From assembly GCA_002484335.1 (NCBI GenBank), contig DLJQ01000010.1:83703-147702 (forward strand): a stretch of 64,000 bases of DNA. The letters are read 5' to 3'. The notes under the pieces were generated by a model. It worked only from the letters and a program-made list of their open reading frames with translations. It did not search any database and had not been told where the DNA came from. This document shows, one piece after another, positions 15,255 through 25,119 of the stretch. The first letter of the stretch is position 1, and the number at the start of each line of letters is the position of its first letter. Position numbers and translations under genes: made by a program. The stretch is from Flavobacteriales bacterium UBA7612 (GTDB taxonomy: Bacteria > Bacteroidota > Bacteroidia > Flavobacteriales > Weeksellaceae).

Positions 15255-17267
15255 TTATTTATAACTACGAGTTTTTAACTCAATATATTTGTAATTCAAT
15301 TCCTCTTTGTGTAATACCTCAGTATTAATGTCGTCTCCTTTATATTCCCAAGCAGCAACATAAGTATAGTTCGCATCATCACGTAATGCTTCACCTTCTT
15401 CTGTTTGGTATTCTTCACGGAAGTGACCACCACAAGATTCATTACGGTTAAGAGCATCGATAGCCATTAACTGTCCTAATTCTAAGAAATCTGCAACACG
15501 TCCAGCTTTCTCTAATTCAGTATTCATTCCGTCAGCTTCACCAGTAACTTTTACATCACGGTAGAATTCTTCACGTAAAGCAGCGATTTCAGCAATAGCT
15601 TCTTTTAATCCTTTTTCGTTACGAGCCATACCAACTTTGTTCCACATGATTAATCCTAAACGTTTGTGGAAACTATCTACTGTTTTAGTTCCTTTATTAC
15701 TTAAGAAATGTTGAATTTGATCTTTAACAGCTTTTTCAGCTTCGTCAAATTCTGGCGTATTTGTAGGAATTTGTCCTGTACGAATATCAGCAGATAAATA
15801 ATCAGCAATTGTATATGGTAATACAAAATATCCATCAGCTAAACCTTGCATTAGGGCAGAAGCACCTAATCTGTTTGCTCCGTGGTCAGAGAAGTTAGCT
15901 TCACCAGCTACGAAACATCCAGGAATTGTAGACATTAAGTTGTAATCAACCCAAACACCACCCATTGTATAGTGAATAGCTGGGTAAATACGCATTGGGT
16001 TTTCGTATGGATTCTCATCTGTAATTTTCCAATACATTTGGAATAAGTTTCCATATTTCTCTTCAATCCATTTTTTACCAAGACTTTGTATTTTTTCTGC
16101 AGAAGGATTTTGATCTCCATTAGCAAAAGCTACTTCACGACCTTTTTTCTTGATTTCTTCTGTAAAGTCTAAGTAAACACCTTCACCTGTTTCGTTTGCT
16201 TCAATACCGTAACCAGCATCAGAACGTTCTTTTGCTGCACGAGATGCAACGTCACGAGGTACTAAGTTACCAAAAGCAGGGTAACGTCTTTCTAAGTAGT
16301 AATCTCTGTCTTCTTCTTTGATGTCAACAGCTTTTTTCTTACCAGCACGGATAGCTTCAGCATCTTCTTTCTTTTTAGGAACCCAGATACGCCCAGAGTT
16401 ACGTAAAGATTCAGACATCAATGTTAATTTAGATTGATTTGTACCGTGGATTGGAATACAAGTTGGGTGAATTTGTACATAACATGGGTTAGCAAAATAA
16501 GCACCTTTTTTGTGAATTTTCCAAGCAGCAGTTACGTTAGAACCCATTGCATTAGAAGATAAGAAATATACGTTTCCATAACCACCTGTAGCAACAACTA
16601 CAGCGTGTGCAGAATGTCTTTCTATTTCTCCTGTAACTAAGTTACGAGCGATGATACCACGTGCTTTTCCATCTACAATAACCAAATCTAACATTTCGTG
16701 ACGGTTATACATTTGTATATGTCCTAAATGAATTTGGTAGTTCATTGCAGAATATGCACCTAATAATAACTGTTGTCCTGTTTGTCCTTTTGCATAGAAT
16801 GTACGAGAAACCTGTACACCACCAAAAGAGCGGTTATCTAATAACCCACCATAATCACGTGCAAAAGGAACTCCTTGCATTACACATTGATCGATAATGT
16901 TACCAGAAACTTCAGCCAAACGATAAACGTTAGACTCACGAGCGCGGTAATCACCACCTTTTATAGTATCGTAGAATAAACGATAGATAGAATCGTTATC
17001 TCCTTTATAGTTTTTAGCAGCATTAATACCTCCTTGTGCAGCAATAGAGTGAGCACGACGAGGAGAATCTTGGTAACAGAAAGCTTTAACTTTGTAACCT
17101 AACTCTGCCAATGTAGCAGCAGCAGATCCACCAGCTAAACCTGTACCAACAATAATAACATCAATTTTATCACGGTTATTTGGAGCTACTAAGTTTAAGT
17201 GAGCTTTATGCTCGCTCCATTGTTTTGCGATATCTCCTTGTGGAGATTTAGAATCTAATATACTCAT
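15255..17267 (-). CDS. sdhA: Succinate dehydrogenase/fumarate reductase flavoprotein
   Basis: A 670-residue catalytic subunit that oxidises succinate or reduces fumarate, with covalent FAD. The FAD-binding motif VGTGLAGGSAAATLAELGY is at about 41-59. The FAD-linking His lies in RRAHSIAAQGGINAAK. The active-site region includes HPTCIP and the GGVWVDYN and GEANFSDHGANRLGASAL blocks. It is longer than the E. coli protein but normal for Bacteroidota and Bacillus-type enzymes. It lies between sdhC and sdhB with short gaps (20 and 60 bases), in one operon. Confidence 0.97.
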   Translation of the reverse strand: MSILDSKSPQGDIAKQWSEHKAHLNLVAPNNRDKIDVIIVGTGLAGGSAAATLAELGYKVKAFCYQDSPRRAHSIAAQGGINAAKNYKGDNDSIYRLFYDTIKGGDYRARESNVYRLAEVSGNIIDQCVMQGVPFARDYGGLLDNRSFGGVQVSRTFYAKGQTGQQLLLGAYSAMNYQIHLGHIQMYNRHEMLDLVIVDGKARGIIARNLVTGEIERHSAHAVVVATGGYGNVYFLSSNAMGSNVTAAWKIHKKGAYFANPCYVQIHPTCIPIHGTNQSKLTLMSESLRNSGRIWVPKKKEDAEAIRAGKKKAVDIKEEDRDYYLERRYPAFGNLVPRDVASRAAKERSDAGYGIEANETGEGVYLDFTEEIKKKGREVAFANGDQNPSAEKIQSLGKKWIEEKYGNLFQMYWKITDENPYENPMRIYPAIHYTMGGVWVDYNLMSTIPGCFVAGEANFSDHGANRLGASALMQGLADGYFVLPYTIADYLSADIRTGQIPTNTPEFDEAEKAVKDQIQHFLSNKGTKTVDSFHKRLGLIMWNKVGMARNEKGLKEAIAEIAALREEFYRDVKVTGEADGMNTELEKAGRVADFLELGQLMAIDALNRNESCGGHFREEYQTEEGEALRDDANYTYVAAWEYKGDDINTEVLHKEELNYKYIELKTRSYK

Positions 17268-17287
17268 TTTTTGATATTATTTTTTAA

Positions 17288-17980
17288 TTATTTAACAAAA
17301 AAATGGTAAACAGCAATGATGATGAATCCTGCTGGAATTAAAATAGAATACCATTTTCCGAAAGCAACAATTGCTGGAGTGTATTTACTATGTCTTGCAC
17401 CAATAGATTGGAATGCAGAAGCAAAACCATGTTGTAAGTGTAATGATAAGAATACAAATGCACCAATGTAAATCACTAAACGAACAAAGCTAACAGCTCC
17501 ATCTAAAGTAAATACATGATGAACGTGATCCATAAAGAAATTACCTTGTCCAAACTCAGGGTTTTGAGTAATATAATGTTCAGTAATTGTAGGAACCCAA
17601 AAGTCATAAAGGTGTAATAATAAGAAAATTAAAATTACACTTCCAGAAATAAGCATGTTTCTTGACATCCAAGAAGCATTTGCGGCACCGTTGTATTTTT
17701 CATAAGCTACAGCTCCACGCGCTTTTTTGTTTTGAGCTTCTAAAATGAATCCCATAAAGAAGTGATAAATAACTCCAATTAGCAATATAGGTTGCATTAA
17801 ATATTGGATGAAAGGATTGTCGCTCATAAAAGCTGACACTTTATTAAACCCATCAGGATTAATAACTGATAATGCATTAATCACGAAATGTTGTAATAAG
17901 AACACTAATAAGAATAACGCTGAAAGCGCCATAGTGAACTTTTTACCAATCGATGATTTTAGTAATGATTCATTTGCCAT
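17288..17980 (-). CDS. sdhC: Succinate dehydrogenase cytochrome b subunit
   Basis: A 230-residue inner-membrane anchor with five predicted transmembrane segments, in the b558 family that binds two haems with a single subunit. Conserved histidines occur in LLQHFV, GVIYHFFMG, LLHLYDFW, DHVHHVF and LHLQHGF. It passes electrons to menaquinone. It is the first gene of the operon, with a good promoter (18013-18044) just upstream and divergent from the OsmC gene. Confidence 0.94.
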   Translation of the reverse strand: MANESLLKSSIGKKFTMALSALFLLVFLLQHFVINALSVINPDGFNKVSAFMSDNPFIQYLMQPILLIGVIYHFFMGFILEAQNKKARGAVAYEKYNGAANASWMSRNMLISGSVILIFLLLHLYDFWVPTITEHYITQNPEFGQGNFFMDHVHHVFTLDGAVSFVRLVIYIGAFVFLSLHLQHGFASAFQSIGARHSKYTPAIVAFGKWYSILIPAGFIIIAVYHFFVK

Positions 17981-18012
17981 AAAGCAATACGTTTAAATTT
18001 TTTAGATATGCA

Positions 18013-18044
18013 CAAATTTAATCAAGAGAATACTCTCCGGACAA
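18013..18044 (-). promoter_or_regulatory. sdhCAB promoter
   Basis: On the minus strand TTG (18044-18042), a 21-base spacer and TAAATTTG (18020-18013) match the Bacteroidota consensus; the sdhC start is 32 bases downstream. The spacer contains a small GAGA-ATAC-TCTC hairpin. Confidence 0.7.
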
Positions 18045-18187
18045 TGAATAATATCAGTAGATTGCTAGTTTTACTTAGTTTAGAACGATTCTTATTTAGC
18101 TTCGTTGTTTTATGAATTTTACTTCATCAGAAAGTAGTAACTTTGTTTTGTAAAATGTAATTTTCAAATTTAATAATTATTGAATAA

Positions 18188-18604
18188 ATGAAAGTAGAAT
18201 TAAATAGAGTTAATAATGCATCTCATTATGAGGCTAGTGCAGCGAGTTCTTCTGTTAAGGTAAATATAGACGGACCTGAATCTATTGGTGGAGAAGGTAA
18301 AGGTGTTCGACCAATGGAATTAGTTTTAATTGCTTTAGGAAGTTGTAGTGTTTTTGATTTGAATGAAATATTAAAAAAACAGAGACAAGTCATTGAGGAT
18401 ATAAAAGTTGAAGTAGAAGGAAAGAGAAGAGATGAAATTCCTAATATTTTTACTAATATTCATATTAAATTTTCTTTAAAAGGGGATATAAATCTTGAAA
18501 AAGCAAATAAAGCTGCAGAATTAGCTGTAAAAAAATACTGTAGTGTACATGATATGTTAGCCAATGGTGGTGTTGATATTACATATGAGATTAATGTAAT
18601 TTAA
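18188..18604 (+). CDS. OsmC family protein
   Basis: A 138-residue cytoplasmic protein of the OsmC/Ohr superfamily, whose members reduce organic or fatty-acid hydroperoxides with two cysteines. Here the peroxidatic cysteine is C53 in LGSCSVFDL and the second is C118 in KKYCSVHDM, the expected spacing. It lies closer to the YhfA-like OsmC branch than to Ohr. It is divergent from sdhC; a TAACTTTG box at 18138-18145 is a plausible -7 element, though the -33 is unclear. The next gene, mtgA, starts 78 bases later. Confidence 0.9.
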   Translation: MKVELNRVNNASHYEASAASSSVKVNIDGPESIGGEGKGVRPMELVLIALGSCSVFDLNEILKKQRQVIEDIKVEVEGKRRDEIPNIFTNIHIKFSLKGDINLEKANKAAELAVKKYCSVHDMLANGGVDITYEINVI

Positions 18605-18682
18605 TTAAGGATTTTATATATTTTTATTTTACAAATCAAAATATCATATAAATTTGCTTCCTATTTTAGATTAAAATAAAAC

Positions 18683-19351
18683 ATGTTTAAATTTGTTCGT
18701 AAAGTAATTTTTTACTTTTTTGTAATTCATATTTTATATATAGTTGTTTTAAAATGGATTAATCCTCCATTTACAATTACTCAAGTTCAACAAATGTTTG
18801 AGCAAGGCAAATTAAAAAGAGACTATATATCTTATGATGAAATGGGAGATAATATAAAAATTGCTGTTGTAAGTTCTGAAGATCAGAAATTTCCTGTTCA
18901 TAATGGTTTTGATATTGATGGAATTCAAAAAGCTATTGAGAAAAATAAGTCAGGGAAAAAATTACACGGTGGTTCAACAATCTCTCAGCAAGTAGCAAAA
19001 AATGTATTTCTTTGGCAAGGTCGTTCTTGGTTAAGAAAAGGATTAGAAGTTTATTTCACTTTTATGATAGAAAAAATTTGGAGTAAACAAAGAATCCTTG
19101 AGATGTATTTAAATACATCAGAAATGGGAATAGGTGTTTTTGGAATTGAAGCTGCTTCGGAATATTATTTTAATAAACCAGCAAAAGATTTAACTAAAAA
19201 TGAAGCTGCACGAATTGCTGCTGCATTACCATTACCGCGAAAGTATAACGTAAATCCTCCATCACCTTTTATTAGTAGAAGAGCTGCTAATATACAAAGA
19301 CAAATGAGAAATTTACAAGGAAGCGCTGACTTACAAAAAATATTAAAATAA
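18683..19351 (+). CDS. mtgA: Monofunctional peptidoglycan glycosyltransferase
   Basis: A 222-residue inner-membrane enzyme that polymerises lipid II into glycan strands. One N-terminal transmembrane helix (about 8-24) anchors the GT51 domain. The catalytic Glu is E66 in VVSSEDQKFP, and the second GT51 motif is HGGSTISQQVAKN (95-107). A third motif is around RILEMYLNTSEMGIGVFGIEAAS. There is no transpeptidase domain. Length is typical for MtgA. It converges on the GNAT gene across a shared palindromic terminator. Confidence 0.94.
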   Translation: MFKFVRKVIFYFFVIHILYIVVLKWINPPFTITQVQQMFEQGKLKRDYISYDEMGDNIKIAVVSSEDQKFPVHNGFDIDGIQKAIEKNKSGKKLHGGSTISQQVAKNVFLWQGRSWLRKGLEVYFTFMIEKIWSKQRILEMYLNTSEMGIGVFGIEAASEYYFNKPAKDLTKNEAARIAAALPLPRKYNVNPPSPFISRRAANIQRQMRNLQGSADLQKILK

Positions 19352-19352
19352 T

Positions 19353-19386
19353 AAAAAAACGAGAAGATTAATCTTCTCGTTTTTTT
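19353..19386. terminator. Bidirectional terminator of mtgA and GNAT gene
   Basis: A perfect palindrome of two 17-base arms with A and T runs on both sides, 1 base after the mtgA stop. It contains the stop and last codons of the convergent GNAT gene, so the terminator is partly coding. Confidence 0.9.
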
Positions 19387-19865
19387 ATTTCCCATTTTAT
19401 TTTAACTGCAGAAATAATTTCTGATTCTAACCTTGTTTCAGGAATTTCAATAAACTCATTTTTATTGTAAAAAGATAAAGGAGATAAATAATTTTCTCCA
19501 TTAGCTTTTACATCATTTTCATGATCGATTACCCAACCATTTAGCTCGTCAGAATACATTTTTAAACGATCTAATAATTTACTTCCAATTCCTTTACGAT
19601 GCAAATCATTAGATATAATAATGGCAAACCATTTTTCATAATCTTTTTCGAAAACAACAGCCCAACCTTTTATTTGGTTATTTTCATCTACAATAAATAA
19701 ATGCTGTGCATCTATAAGGCCTTGTAGGTATTTTTCTAATTCTTCAGAATTATTAAAAGCTAATTGAATTGGATATTCATTGTTCCATAATTCAAGAATA
19801 TATTTTTTATGAATTTCATTCAAAAGTGTGAACGAATAAATTTCATAAGAACTGCTTGTCGACAT
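19368..19865 (-). CDS. GNAT family N-acetyltransferase
   Basis: A 165-residue GNAT acyltransferase. The acetyl-CoA-binding segment is SNDLHRKGIGSKLLDRLK (about 110-127), preceded by the beta-strand pair ENNQIKGWAVVFEKDYEKWFAIIIS. The substrate cannot be told from the sequence. Its last codons and stop lie inside the bidirectional terminator shared with mtgA. It appears monocistronic. Confidence 0.88.
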   Translation of the reverse strand: MSTSSSYEIYSFTLLNEIHKKYILELWNNEYPIQLAFNNSEELEKYLQGLIDAQHLFIVDENNQIKGWAVVFEKDYEKWFAIIISNDLHRKGIGSKLLDRLKMYSDELNGWVIDHENDVKANGENYLSPLSFYNKNEFIEIPETRLESEIISAVKIKWEIKKRED

Positions 19866-20047
19866 TTATCAATGTTTGTATTTAATCTTTAAAGATATGA
19901 AATATTTATGCATTGTTATTTGAATAATTTTTAATTAAAAAAGTCTAAATTTTATAAAATCATTTTTTATCATCATATATAATAACTTACAAAATAATTT
20001 ATGTTTACAACTCTGTTGAAAAAAATATAATTTTGAATAGAATAAAA

Positions 20048-20078
20048 TTGGATTAAAACCGAATTCCACTTAATTTTG
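20048..20078 (+). promoter_or_regulatory. guaA promoter
   Basis: TTG at 20048-20050, a 20-base spacer and a perfect TAATTTTG at 20071-20078; the ATG is 16 bases further on, so the leader is very short. Confidence 0.75.
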
Positions 20079-20094
20079 CACAAAGACAAACGCA

Positions 20095-21627
20095 ATGACG
20101 CAAGGAATTATTATTTTAGACTTTGGCTCGCAATACAATCAATTAATTGCTCGTCGAATTCGAGAATTTGGAGTTTACACAGAGATTATTCCATACAACA
20201 CTTCACTAGAAGAAATTAAAAAACACAATCCAAAAGGTATTATTTTATCAGGAGGTCCTTCATCTGTTTTTGGAGAAGAAGCTGCTTTGGTAGAGAAAGA
20301 ATTGTTTGAATTAGGAGTTCCAGTTTTAGGAATTTGCTACGGAATGCAATTAATTTCTCATTTATTAGGAGGAGAAGTAAAAAAAGGTGTTAAAGGAGAA
20401 TATGGTAAATCTGAATTAACAGTATTAAATAATAATAGCTTATTCCAAAATGTACCAGAAAAATCTACAGTTTGGATGAGTCATTTTGATGAAGTTATTA
20501 GCGCACCAGAAGGGTTTGTAGTTTCAGGAAAATCAAATATCGATATCGCTTCTTTAGCAAATGAAGAACGTAAAATATTTGCAGTACAATTTCATCCAGA
20601 AGTAACACATTCAGAATTTGGAACACAAATGTTACAAAACTTTGTTTTTGATATTTGTCAAGCAGAGAAAAATTGGGTGTTATCAGATTTCATAGAAACA
20701 GAAATACAAAGAATAAAAAATGTAGTTGGCGACAAAAAAGTTATTTTAGGACTTTCTGGAGGAGTAGATTCTTCTGTTGCAGCTGTTCTTATTCACCGTG
20801 CAATTGGAGACCAATTAACATGTATTTTTGTTGATACAGGTTTACTAAGAAAAGATGAAGGGAAAAAAGTAATGGAAAATTACGGAAAACACTTCAAAAT
20901 GAACATCAAAATGGTTGATGCTTCAGAACGTTTCTTAACGAGTCTAAAAGGAGTAGATGAGCCAGAAGCGAAACGTAAAGCAATCGGAAAAGATTTCGTT
21001 GCAGTTTTCGACGAAGAATCTAAGAAATTCGATGATGCTTCATTCTTAGCACAAGGAACAATTTATCCAGATGTTATCGAATCTCAATCTGTAAAAGGAC
21101 CATCAGCAACAATCAAATCTCACCATAACGTAGGAGGATTACCAGAAGAAATGAAATTACAGCTTCTAGAACCTTTACGTGAATTATTCAAAGACGAAGT
21201 TCGTAAAGTAGGAGTAGAGTTAGGTATTCCTCGCGAATTAGTTTATCGTCATCCATTCCCAGGACCAGGATTAGGAATCCGTGTATTAGGGGAAGTAGAC
21301 GAAGAAAAAGTAAGAATATTACAAGAGGCAGATCAAATTTTTATCGATGAATTATATGCACATAATTTATACGATGAAGTTTCGCAAGCATTCGTTGTTT
21401 TATTACCTGTAAAATCTGTAGGTGTAATGGGAGATGAGCGTACTTACGAATATACGGCAGTTGTTCGTTCTGCTAATACAATAGATTTTATGACGGCTAC
21501 ATGGTCAAAATTACCTTATGAATTTTTAGAATTAGTTTCAAACAGAATCATAAACGAGGTAAAAGGAATCAACCGTGTTGCTTACGATATTAGTTCTAAA
21601 CCACCAGCAACTATCGAGTGGGAGTAA
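20095..21627 (+). CDS. guaA: GMP synthase (glutamine-hydrolysing)
   Basis: A 510-residue cytoplasmic enzyme that converts XMP to GMP using ATP and glutamine. The class I glutamine amidotransferase domain has the nucleophile C81 (GICYGMQ) and the His-Glu pair H167/E169 (FHPEV). The ATP pyrophosphatase domain begins near 200, with the PP-loop SGGVDSS at 221-227. The dimerisation domain ends in KPPATIEWE, the usual C terminus. The gene is monocistronic with its own promoter and terminator. No intein or truncation. Confidence 0.98.
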   Translation: MTQGIIILDFGSQYNQLIARRIREFGVYTEIIPYNTSLEEIKKHNPKGIILSGGPSSVFGEEAALVEKELFELGVPVLGICYGMQLISHLLGGEVKKGVKGEYGKSELTVLNNNSLFQNVPEKSTVWMSHFDEVISAPEGFVVSGKSNIDIASLANEERKIFAVQFHPEVTHSEFGTQMLQNFVFDICQAEKNWVLSDFIETEIQRIKNVVGDKKVILGLSGGVDSSVAAVLIHRAIGDQLTCIFVDTGLLRKDEGKKVMENYGKHFKMNIKMVDASERFLTSLKGVDEPEAKRKAIGKDFVAVFDEESKKFDDASFLAQGTIYPDVIESQSVKGPSATIKSHHNVGGLPEEMKLQLLEPLRELFKDEVRKVGVELGIPRELVYRHPFPGPGLGIRVLGEVDEEKVRILQEADQIFIDELYAHNLYDEVSQAFVVLLPVKSVGVMGDERTYEYTAVVRSANTIDFMTATWSKLPYEFLELVSNRIINEVKGINRVAYDISSKPPATIEWE

Positions 21628-21685
21628 ATCTAATATTGAAATATCCAATTCAATTTTAAGAAAGCTTAAATAATTATATAGCATA

Positions 21686-21716
21686 AAAAGGACGAAAAAT
21701 TATTTTTCGTCCTTTT
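21686..21716 (+). terminator. guaA terminator
   Basis: 15-bp perfect arms AAAAGGACGAAAAAT / ATTTTTCGTCCTTTT around one base, followed by GTTTTTGG. It lies about 60 bases after the guaA stop. Confidence 0.9.
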
Positions 21717-21721
21717 GTTTT

Positions 21722-21840
21722 TGGACGTTCCCTTCGGTCTGGCTTTACGCTGTTATCTTTTCTAATTGATTCTTGAGTAAATGTTGTAATTTTTTCAATT
21801 AGAAAAGGATTTTCACTTCAATCCCTAACGCAAATTCGTA
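21722..21840 (-). repeat. Dispersed structured repeat, copy 2
   Basis: On the minus strand it starts GCGTTAGGGATTGAAGTGAA, then a perfect 13-bp hairpin (arms 21795-21807 and 21757-21769; CTTTTCTAATTGA), and ends with AGCGTAAAGCCAGACCGAAG. This is the best conserved of the four copies. It directly follows the guaA terminator. Confidence 0.8.
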
Positions 21841-21946
21841 TAAATCAAGAAAGTTCTCATTGTAAAGAATTATTATCTTTATTTAAATTTTTTAATGTTT
21901 TTAATATCCTTTATTGTTCTACATTCGCATTTATATTATTTTATTA

Positions 21947-23200
21947 ATGAAAACAATTTTTAATTTTTTAGTTATTTTAATTTCTATTTCAGCTTTTTCT
22001 CAAAATAAACTAAGTTATTTAAAGAAAAATAGTTTTGATATTTCTGATAAAAAATTCATTTTTCCTGAATCAAATTTTAATATTATAGGTTTTGGTGCTT
22101 ATCACGGTAGTGAAAAAACAGAAGATGTAGAAATTGAAATTATAAAATCAGTCTTAAAAAAAACATCAATAAAATATTATCTTCCTGAAACAGATTTTAG
22201 CATTGCTCACTATTTCAACGATTTTTTGGTAAGAGGAGATACAATTCTTCTTAAAGATTTAATAATACAATATGGAATTCGTGTTCCACAAGAAAGAACG
22301 ATTGAAGTATATAATAAGTGGAAAGATCTAAAAAAAATTAATGATAATTTACCAGAGAGAAATAAGGTTAAAGTTCTCGGGATTGATTTACTTGTTAGTA
22401 ATAAATACGTATCAAAACATATTTTAGAAATAGTTAAAAATCAAAATAATCAGTTTCCTATTTTAAGTGAAATTAATCAAATGGTGAAAACTGATACAAC
22501 TTCTTATTCAACAGAAAATACTAGTTTTTCCTCAATACTTTTAAAGAAATTTATAACTGATTATGAAAATAACTCAGAGAAATATGAAAAAAATATTACG
22601 AATAAATTTGAATTTAATCAAATATTGAAAAATTTAAAAATTTCTTTTTCAGATAAATCAGAAAGGGAAAAAACTATGTATGAAAATTATCTAATTTTTA
22701 GCTCTGAATATAATTTTAAGGAAAATCCTCAATTTTTAAGAATGGGATTTTTTCATTTGGAGAAATCTAGGGAAGGAAAAAATGGTTATCTATCATTTTT
22801 TACAAGATTGATTGAAAATAAGATATATTCTAAAGAAAAAGTAATTTCAATTATTGGTTTTTTAACAAAAAGTGAAGTTCTTTGGGATGAGAAATATAAT
22901 GGAGAACAATATATTGGATACACAACAGAAGGAGGATTTGGAATTGGAGATTATGAAAAGGAATATTTTAGAGGAATTCAGAATCTTAAAGATGCTAAAA
23001 TATCTGATGAAACACTATTTCGATTAAATAAAAAAAACTCTCCATATTTAACGAAAGTTCCAGATTTAATTGAAGTTATTATGACAGATAGTGACTCAAA
23101 TAGTAATAGAGTTATTAAAACTTCAACATTAGATTATTTGGATTATGCCATTTTAATTTCTAATTCTAAAGCAAGTGTTCCAATTTTTGAAATGAAATAA
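21947..23200 (+). CDS. Secreted protein, erythromycin-esterase-like fold suspected
   Basis: A 417-residue protein with signal peptide MKTIFNFLVILISISAFSQ, so periplasmic or secreted. The segment GFGAYHGSEKTEDVEIEIIKS, then YLPETDFSIAHYFN and KVLGIDLL, recall the GExTHGxxE ... E ... GxD layout of erythromycin-esterase/ChaN-TIKI-like proteins; the expected Glu before the His is not present, so the assignment is tentative and catalytic activity is doubtful. ATG 21947 is preferred to an in-frame codon at 21914 because it begins a clean signal peptide. It may be followed co-directionally by the VanW-glycosyltransferase gene, 65 bases later. Confidence 0.6.
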   Translation: MKTIFNFLVILISISAFSQNKLSYLKKNSFDISDKKFIFPESNFNIIGFGAYHGSEKTEDVEIEIIKSVLKKTSIKYYLPETDFSIAHYFNDFLVRGDTILLKDLIIQYGIRVPQERTIEVYNKWKDLKKINDNLPERNKVKVLGIDLLVSNKYVSKHILEIVKNQNNQFPILSEINQMVKTDTTSYSTENTSFSSILLKKFITDYENNSEKYEKNITNKFEFNQILKNLKISFSDKSEREKTMYENYLIFSSEYNFKENPQFLRMGFFHLEKSREGKNGYLSFFTRLIENKIYSKEKVISIIGFLTKSEVLWDEKYNGEQYIGYTTEGGFGIGDYEKEYFRGIQNLKDAKISDETLFRLNKKNSPYLTKVPDLIEVIMTDSDSNSNRVIKTSTLDYLDYAILISNSKASVPIFEMK

Positions 23201-23265
23201 ACATAATTTTATTAGATATATTAATAATAAAAAACTTTTATATTTATAGTACAAGTAATTATTTG

Positions 23266-24993
23266 ATGGATAAAAATGAGTTAACAGAAAAACATAGTTT
23301 TATAAATGACACGTTGTTTAAATTAAAAATATTTGTCCTTACAATTCAACGTTTTTCAAAAAATATAATTTCTCCAATTAATAAATTTACAGATAGTAAA
23401 AAATTAGTGAATGAGTCAGTTATTGCTTTTTCTGAAAGTGACCTTTGGAATCCTTATGATAATAAAGAAAACTGGATATTGACTGCAGGAAAAATCGAAA
23501 ATTTACGTATAGCTTCAAAAAAATTGAATGGGCTTGAGATTAAAGCAAATAGTGTATTTAGTTTTTGGCGACATATTGGAAATCCAAATATAGGACAAGG
23601 ATATGTTGTTGGGAGAGAGATTAGAGAAGGATGTGTTGTTCCAACAGTAGCTGGAGGTCTCTGCCAACTTTCAAATGCATTGTATGACGCTGCTTTAAAT
23701 GCGAATTTTGATATAGTTGAAAGACATAAACATACAAAAATAATTAAAGGTTCTCTTGCAGAGAAAGATAGAGATGCAACTGTAAAATGGAATTACATTG
23801 ACTTACGTTTTAAGTCCAATTTTGATTTTAGAATAGAAACCAAATTAACTTCTGATAAGTTAATCGTTAGTTTTAGAAGTACACAAAAGAATATTAAATC
23901 AACAACGGACAATTTTAATTTACAACAATCAAATAAAATTAATGATTGTTATTCTTGTGGTAATTTTGCATGTTTTAAACATCCTGATAGAAGTTCTATA
24001 AAACAAGAAATAGCAACTACAACATTTATTCTTGATGAAAAATGGGATGAGTTTGATGATTATGTTAATTCAACTGCAACCGAAAGTGATACTTTTATTT
24101 TACCTCTTCAAAAAAATAGTTTGATAAAATCTGACCGTTATTCATGGAAAGCTATAAAATCACAGAATATAAAAGTAACAACTTTACAAGGAATATATCG
24201 TGCTATTAAATTAAGATTTAGTTCTAAATCCAATAATATTTTTCAATTGAATCTAAAATTAGATGAGAAAATAGCAAAAGCAGTAGCACGAAAAATACCT
24301 TTAGAAACAACACACTTGGTTATTTCACAAAATTTACTTCCATTTATTTATAAAACAGGTGTTTTAGGAGGGAGAACATTTGATGTTTTAATGACAAGGT
24401 TACCTGTTTATGAATTACATAGTAGACTTAATTTTGCTCATTCTCGACATCTAGAAAGTTCTACTTTAAATGATTTTCGAGCATCAAATGAATTAGAATT
24501 AATTGAAAAAGAAGCTTTGAAAAAAGCAAGAAAAATTATAACACCTCATACTGAAATTGCATCACTTTTTAGTGATAAAGTTCAGAAATTAGATTGGCAA
24601 CTTCCGATACAAAATGATATTAATTCAAAAGGAAATAAAATACTTTTTCCAGCTTCTGCATTGGGTAAGAAAGGCGCTTATGAAATTAAACAACTCGCAC
24701 AAGAATTGAATTTAGTTTTGGTTGTTTCAGGATCGAAAATGGAAAACTTAAATTTTTTGGAGGATGTAAAAATAGAAAAATTTGATGGAAATTTTAATGA
24801 AATAGGTTTAGTTATCTATCCAACATATATAGAGCACCAACCAAGACAAGTTTTAAAAGCTATTTCTATGGGGATTCCTGTAATAACAACAACAGCTTGT
24901 GGAATTGATGTTTCGGATAAGGTTAAAATTGTTGAGTTAGGTAATTATAAACAATTGAAAGATGAGGTTTTAAACTCAAAGATGATTATTTAA
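23266..24993 (+). CDS. VanW-domain and glycosyltransferase-like fusion protein
   Basis: A 575-residue protein with no signal peptide. The N-terminal half (about 50-210) is a VanW-like domain: NSVFSFWRHIGNPNIGQGYVVGREI followed by GGLCQLSNALYDAALNA, the hallmark of PF04294. A Cys-rich link (YSCGNFACFKHPD) follows. The C-terminal part (about 400-575) resembles the second Rossmann domain of GT4 glycosyltransferases: KILFPASALGKKGAYEI, then an EHQPRQVLKAISMGIPVITT nucleotide-sugar-binding segment. VanW function is unresolved; the fusion suggests a role in cell-surface glycan assembly, which is inference. Start ATG 23266 is preferred to the adjoining TTG. Confidence 0.8.
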   Translation: MDKNELTEKHSFINDTLFKLKIFVLTIQRFSKNIISPINKFTDSKKLVNESVIAFSESDLWNPYDNKENWILTAGKIENLRIASKKLNGLEIKANSVFSFWRHIGNPNIGQGYVVGREIREGCVVPTVAGGLCQLSNALYDAALNANFDIVERHKHTKIIKGSLAEKDRDATVKWNYIDLRFKSNFDFRIETKLTSDKLIVSFRSTQKNIKSTTDNFNLQQSNKINDCYSCGNFACFKHPDRSSIKQEIATTTFILDEKWDEFDDYVNSTATESDTFILPLQKNSLIKSDRYSWKAIKSQNIKVTTLQGIYRAIKLRFSSKSNNIFQLNLKLDEKIAKAVARKIPLETTHLVISQNLLPFIYKTGVLGGRTFDVLMTRLPVYELHSRLNFAHSRHLESSTLNDFRASNELELIEKEALKKARKIITPHTEIASLFSDKVQKLDWQLPIQNDINSKGNKILFPASALGKKGAYEIKQLAQELNLVLVVSGSKMENLNFLEDVKIEKFDGNFNEIGLVIYPTYIEHQPRQVLKAISMGIPVITTTACGIDVSDKVKIVELGNYKQLKDEVLNSKMII

Positions 24994-25073
24994 TTTTATT
25001 CTTTGTTTGTGAATCATATATTTCTATTATTTTATAAAAATCAAAATAATAAATTACATTTATTAATACAAAA

Positions 25074-25101
25074 AAAATCGGAAGCGTAAACTTCCGATTT
25101 T
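25074..25101. terminator. Convergent terminator before pepD
   Basis: 11-bp stem AAAATCGGAAG / CTTCCGATTTT with a 6-base loop and A/T runs on both sides, between the plus-strand gene ending 24993 and pepD ending 25120. It works for both directions. Confidence 0.9.
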
Positions 25102-25119
25102 AATTAATTCTTATTTTGA

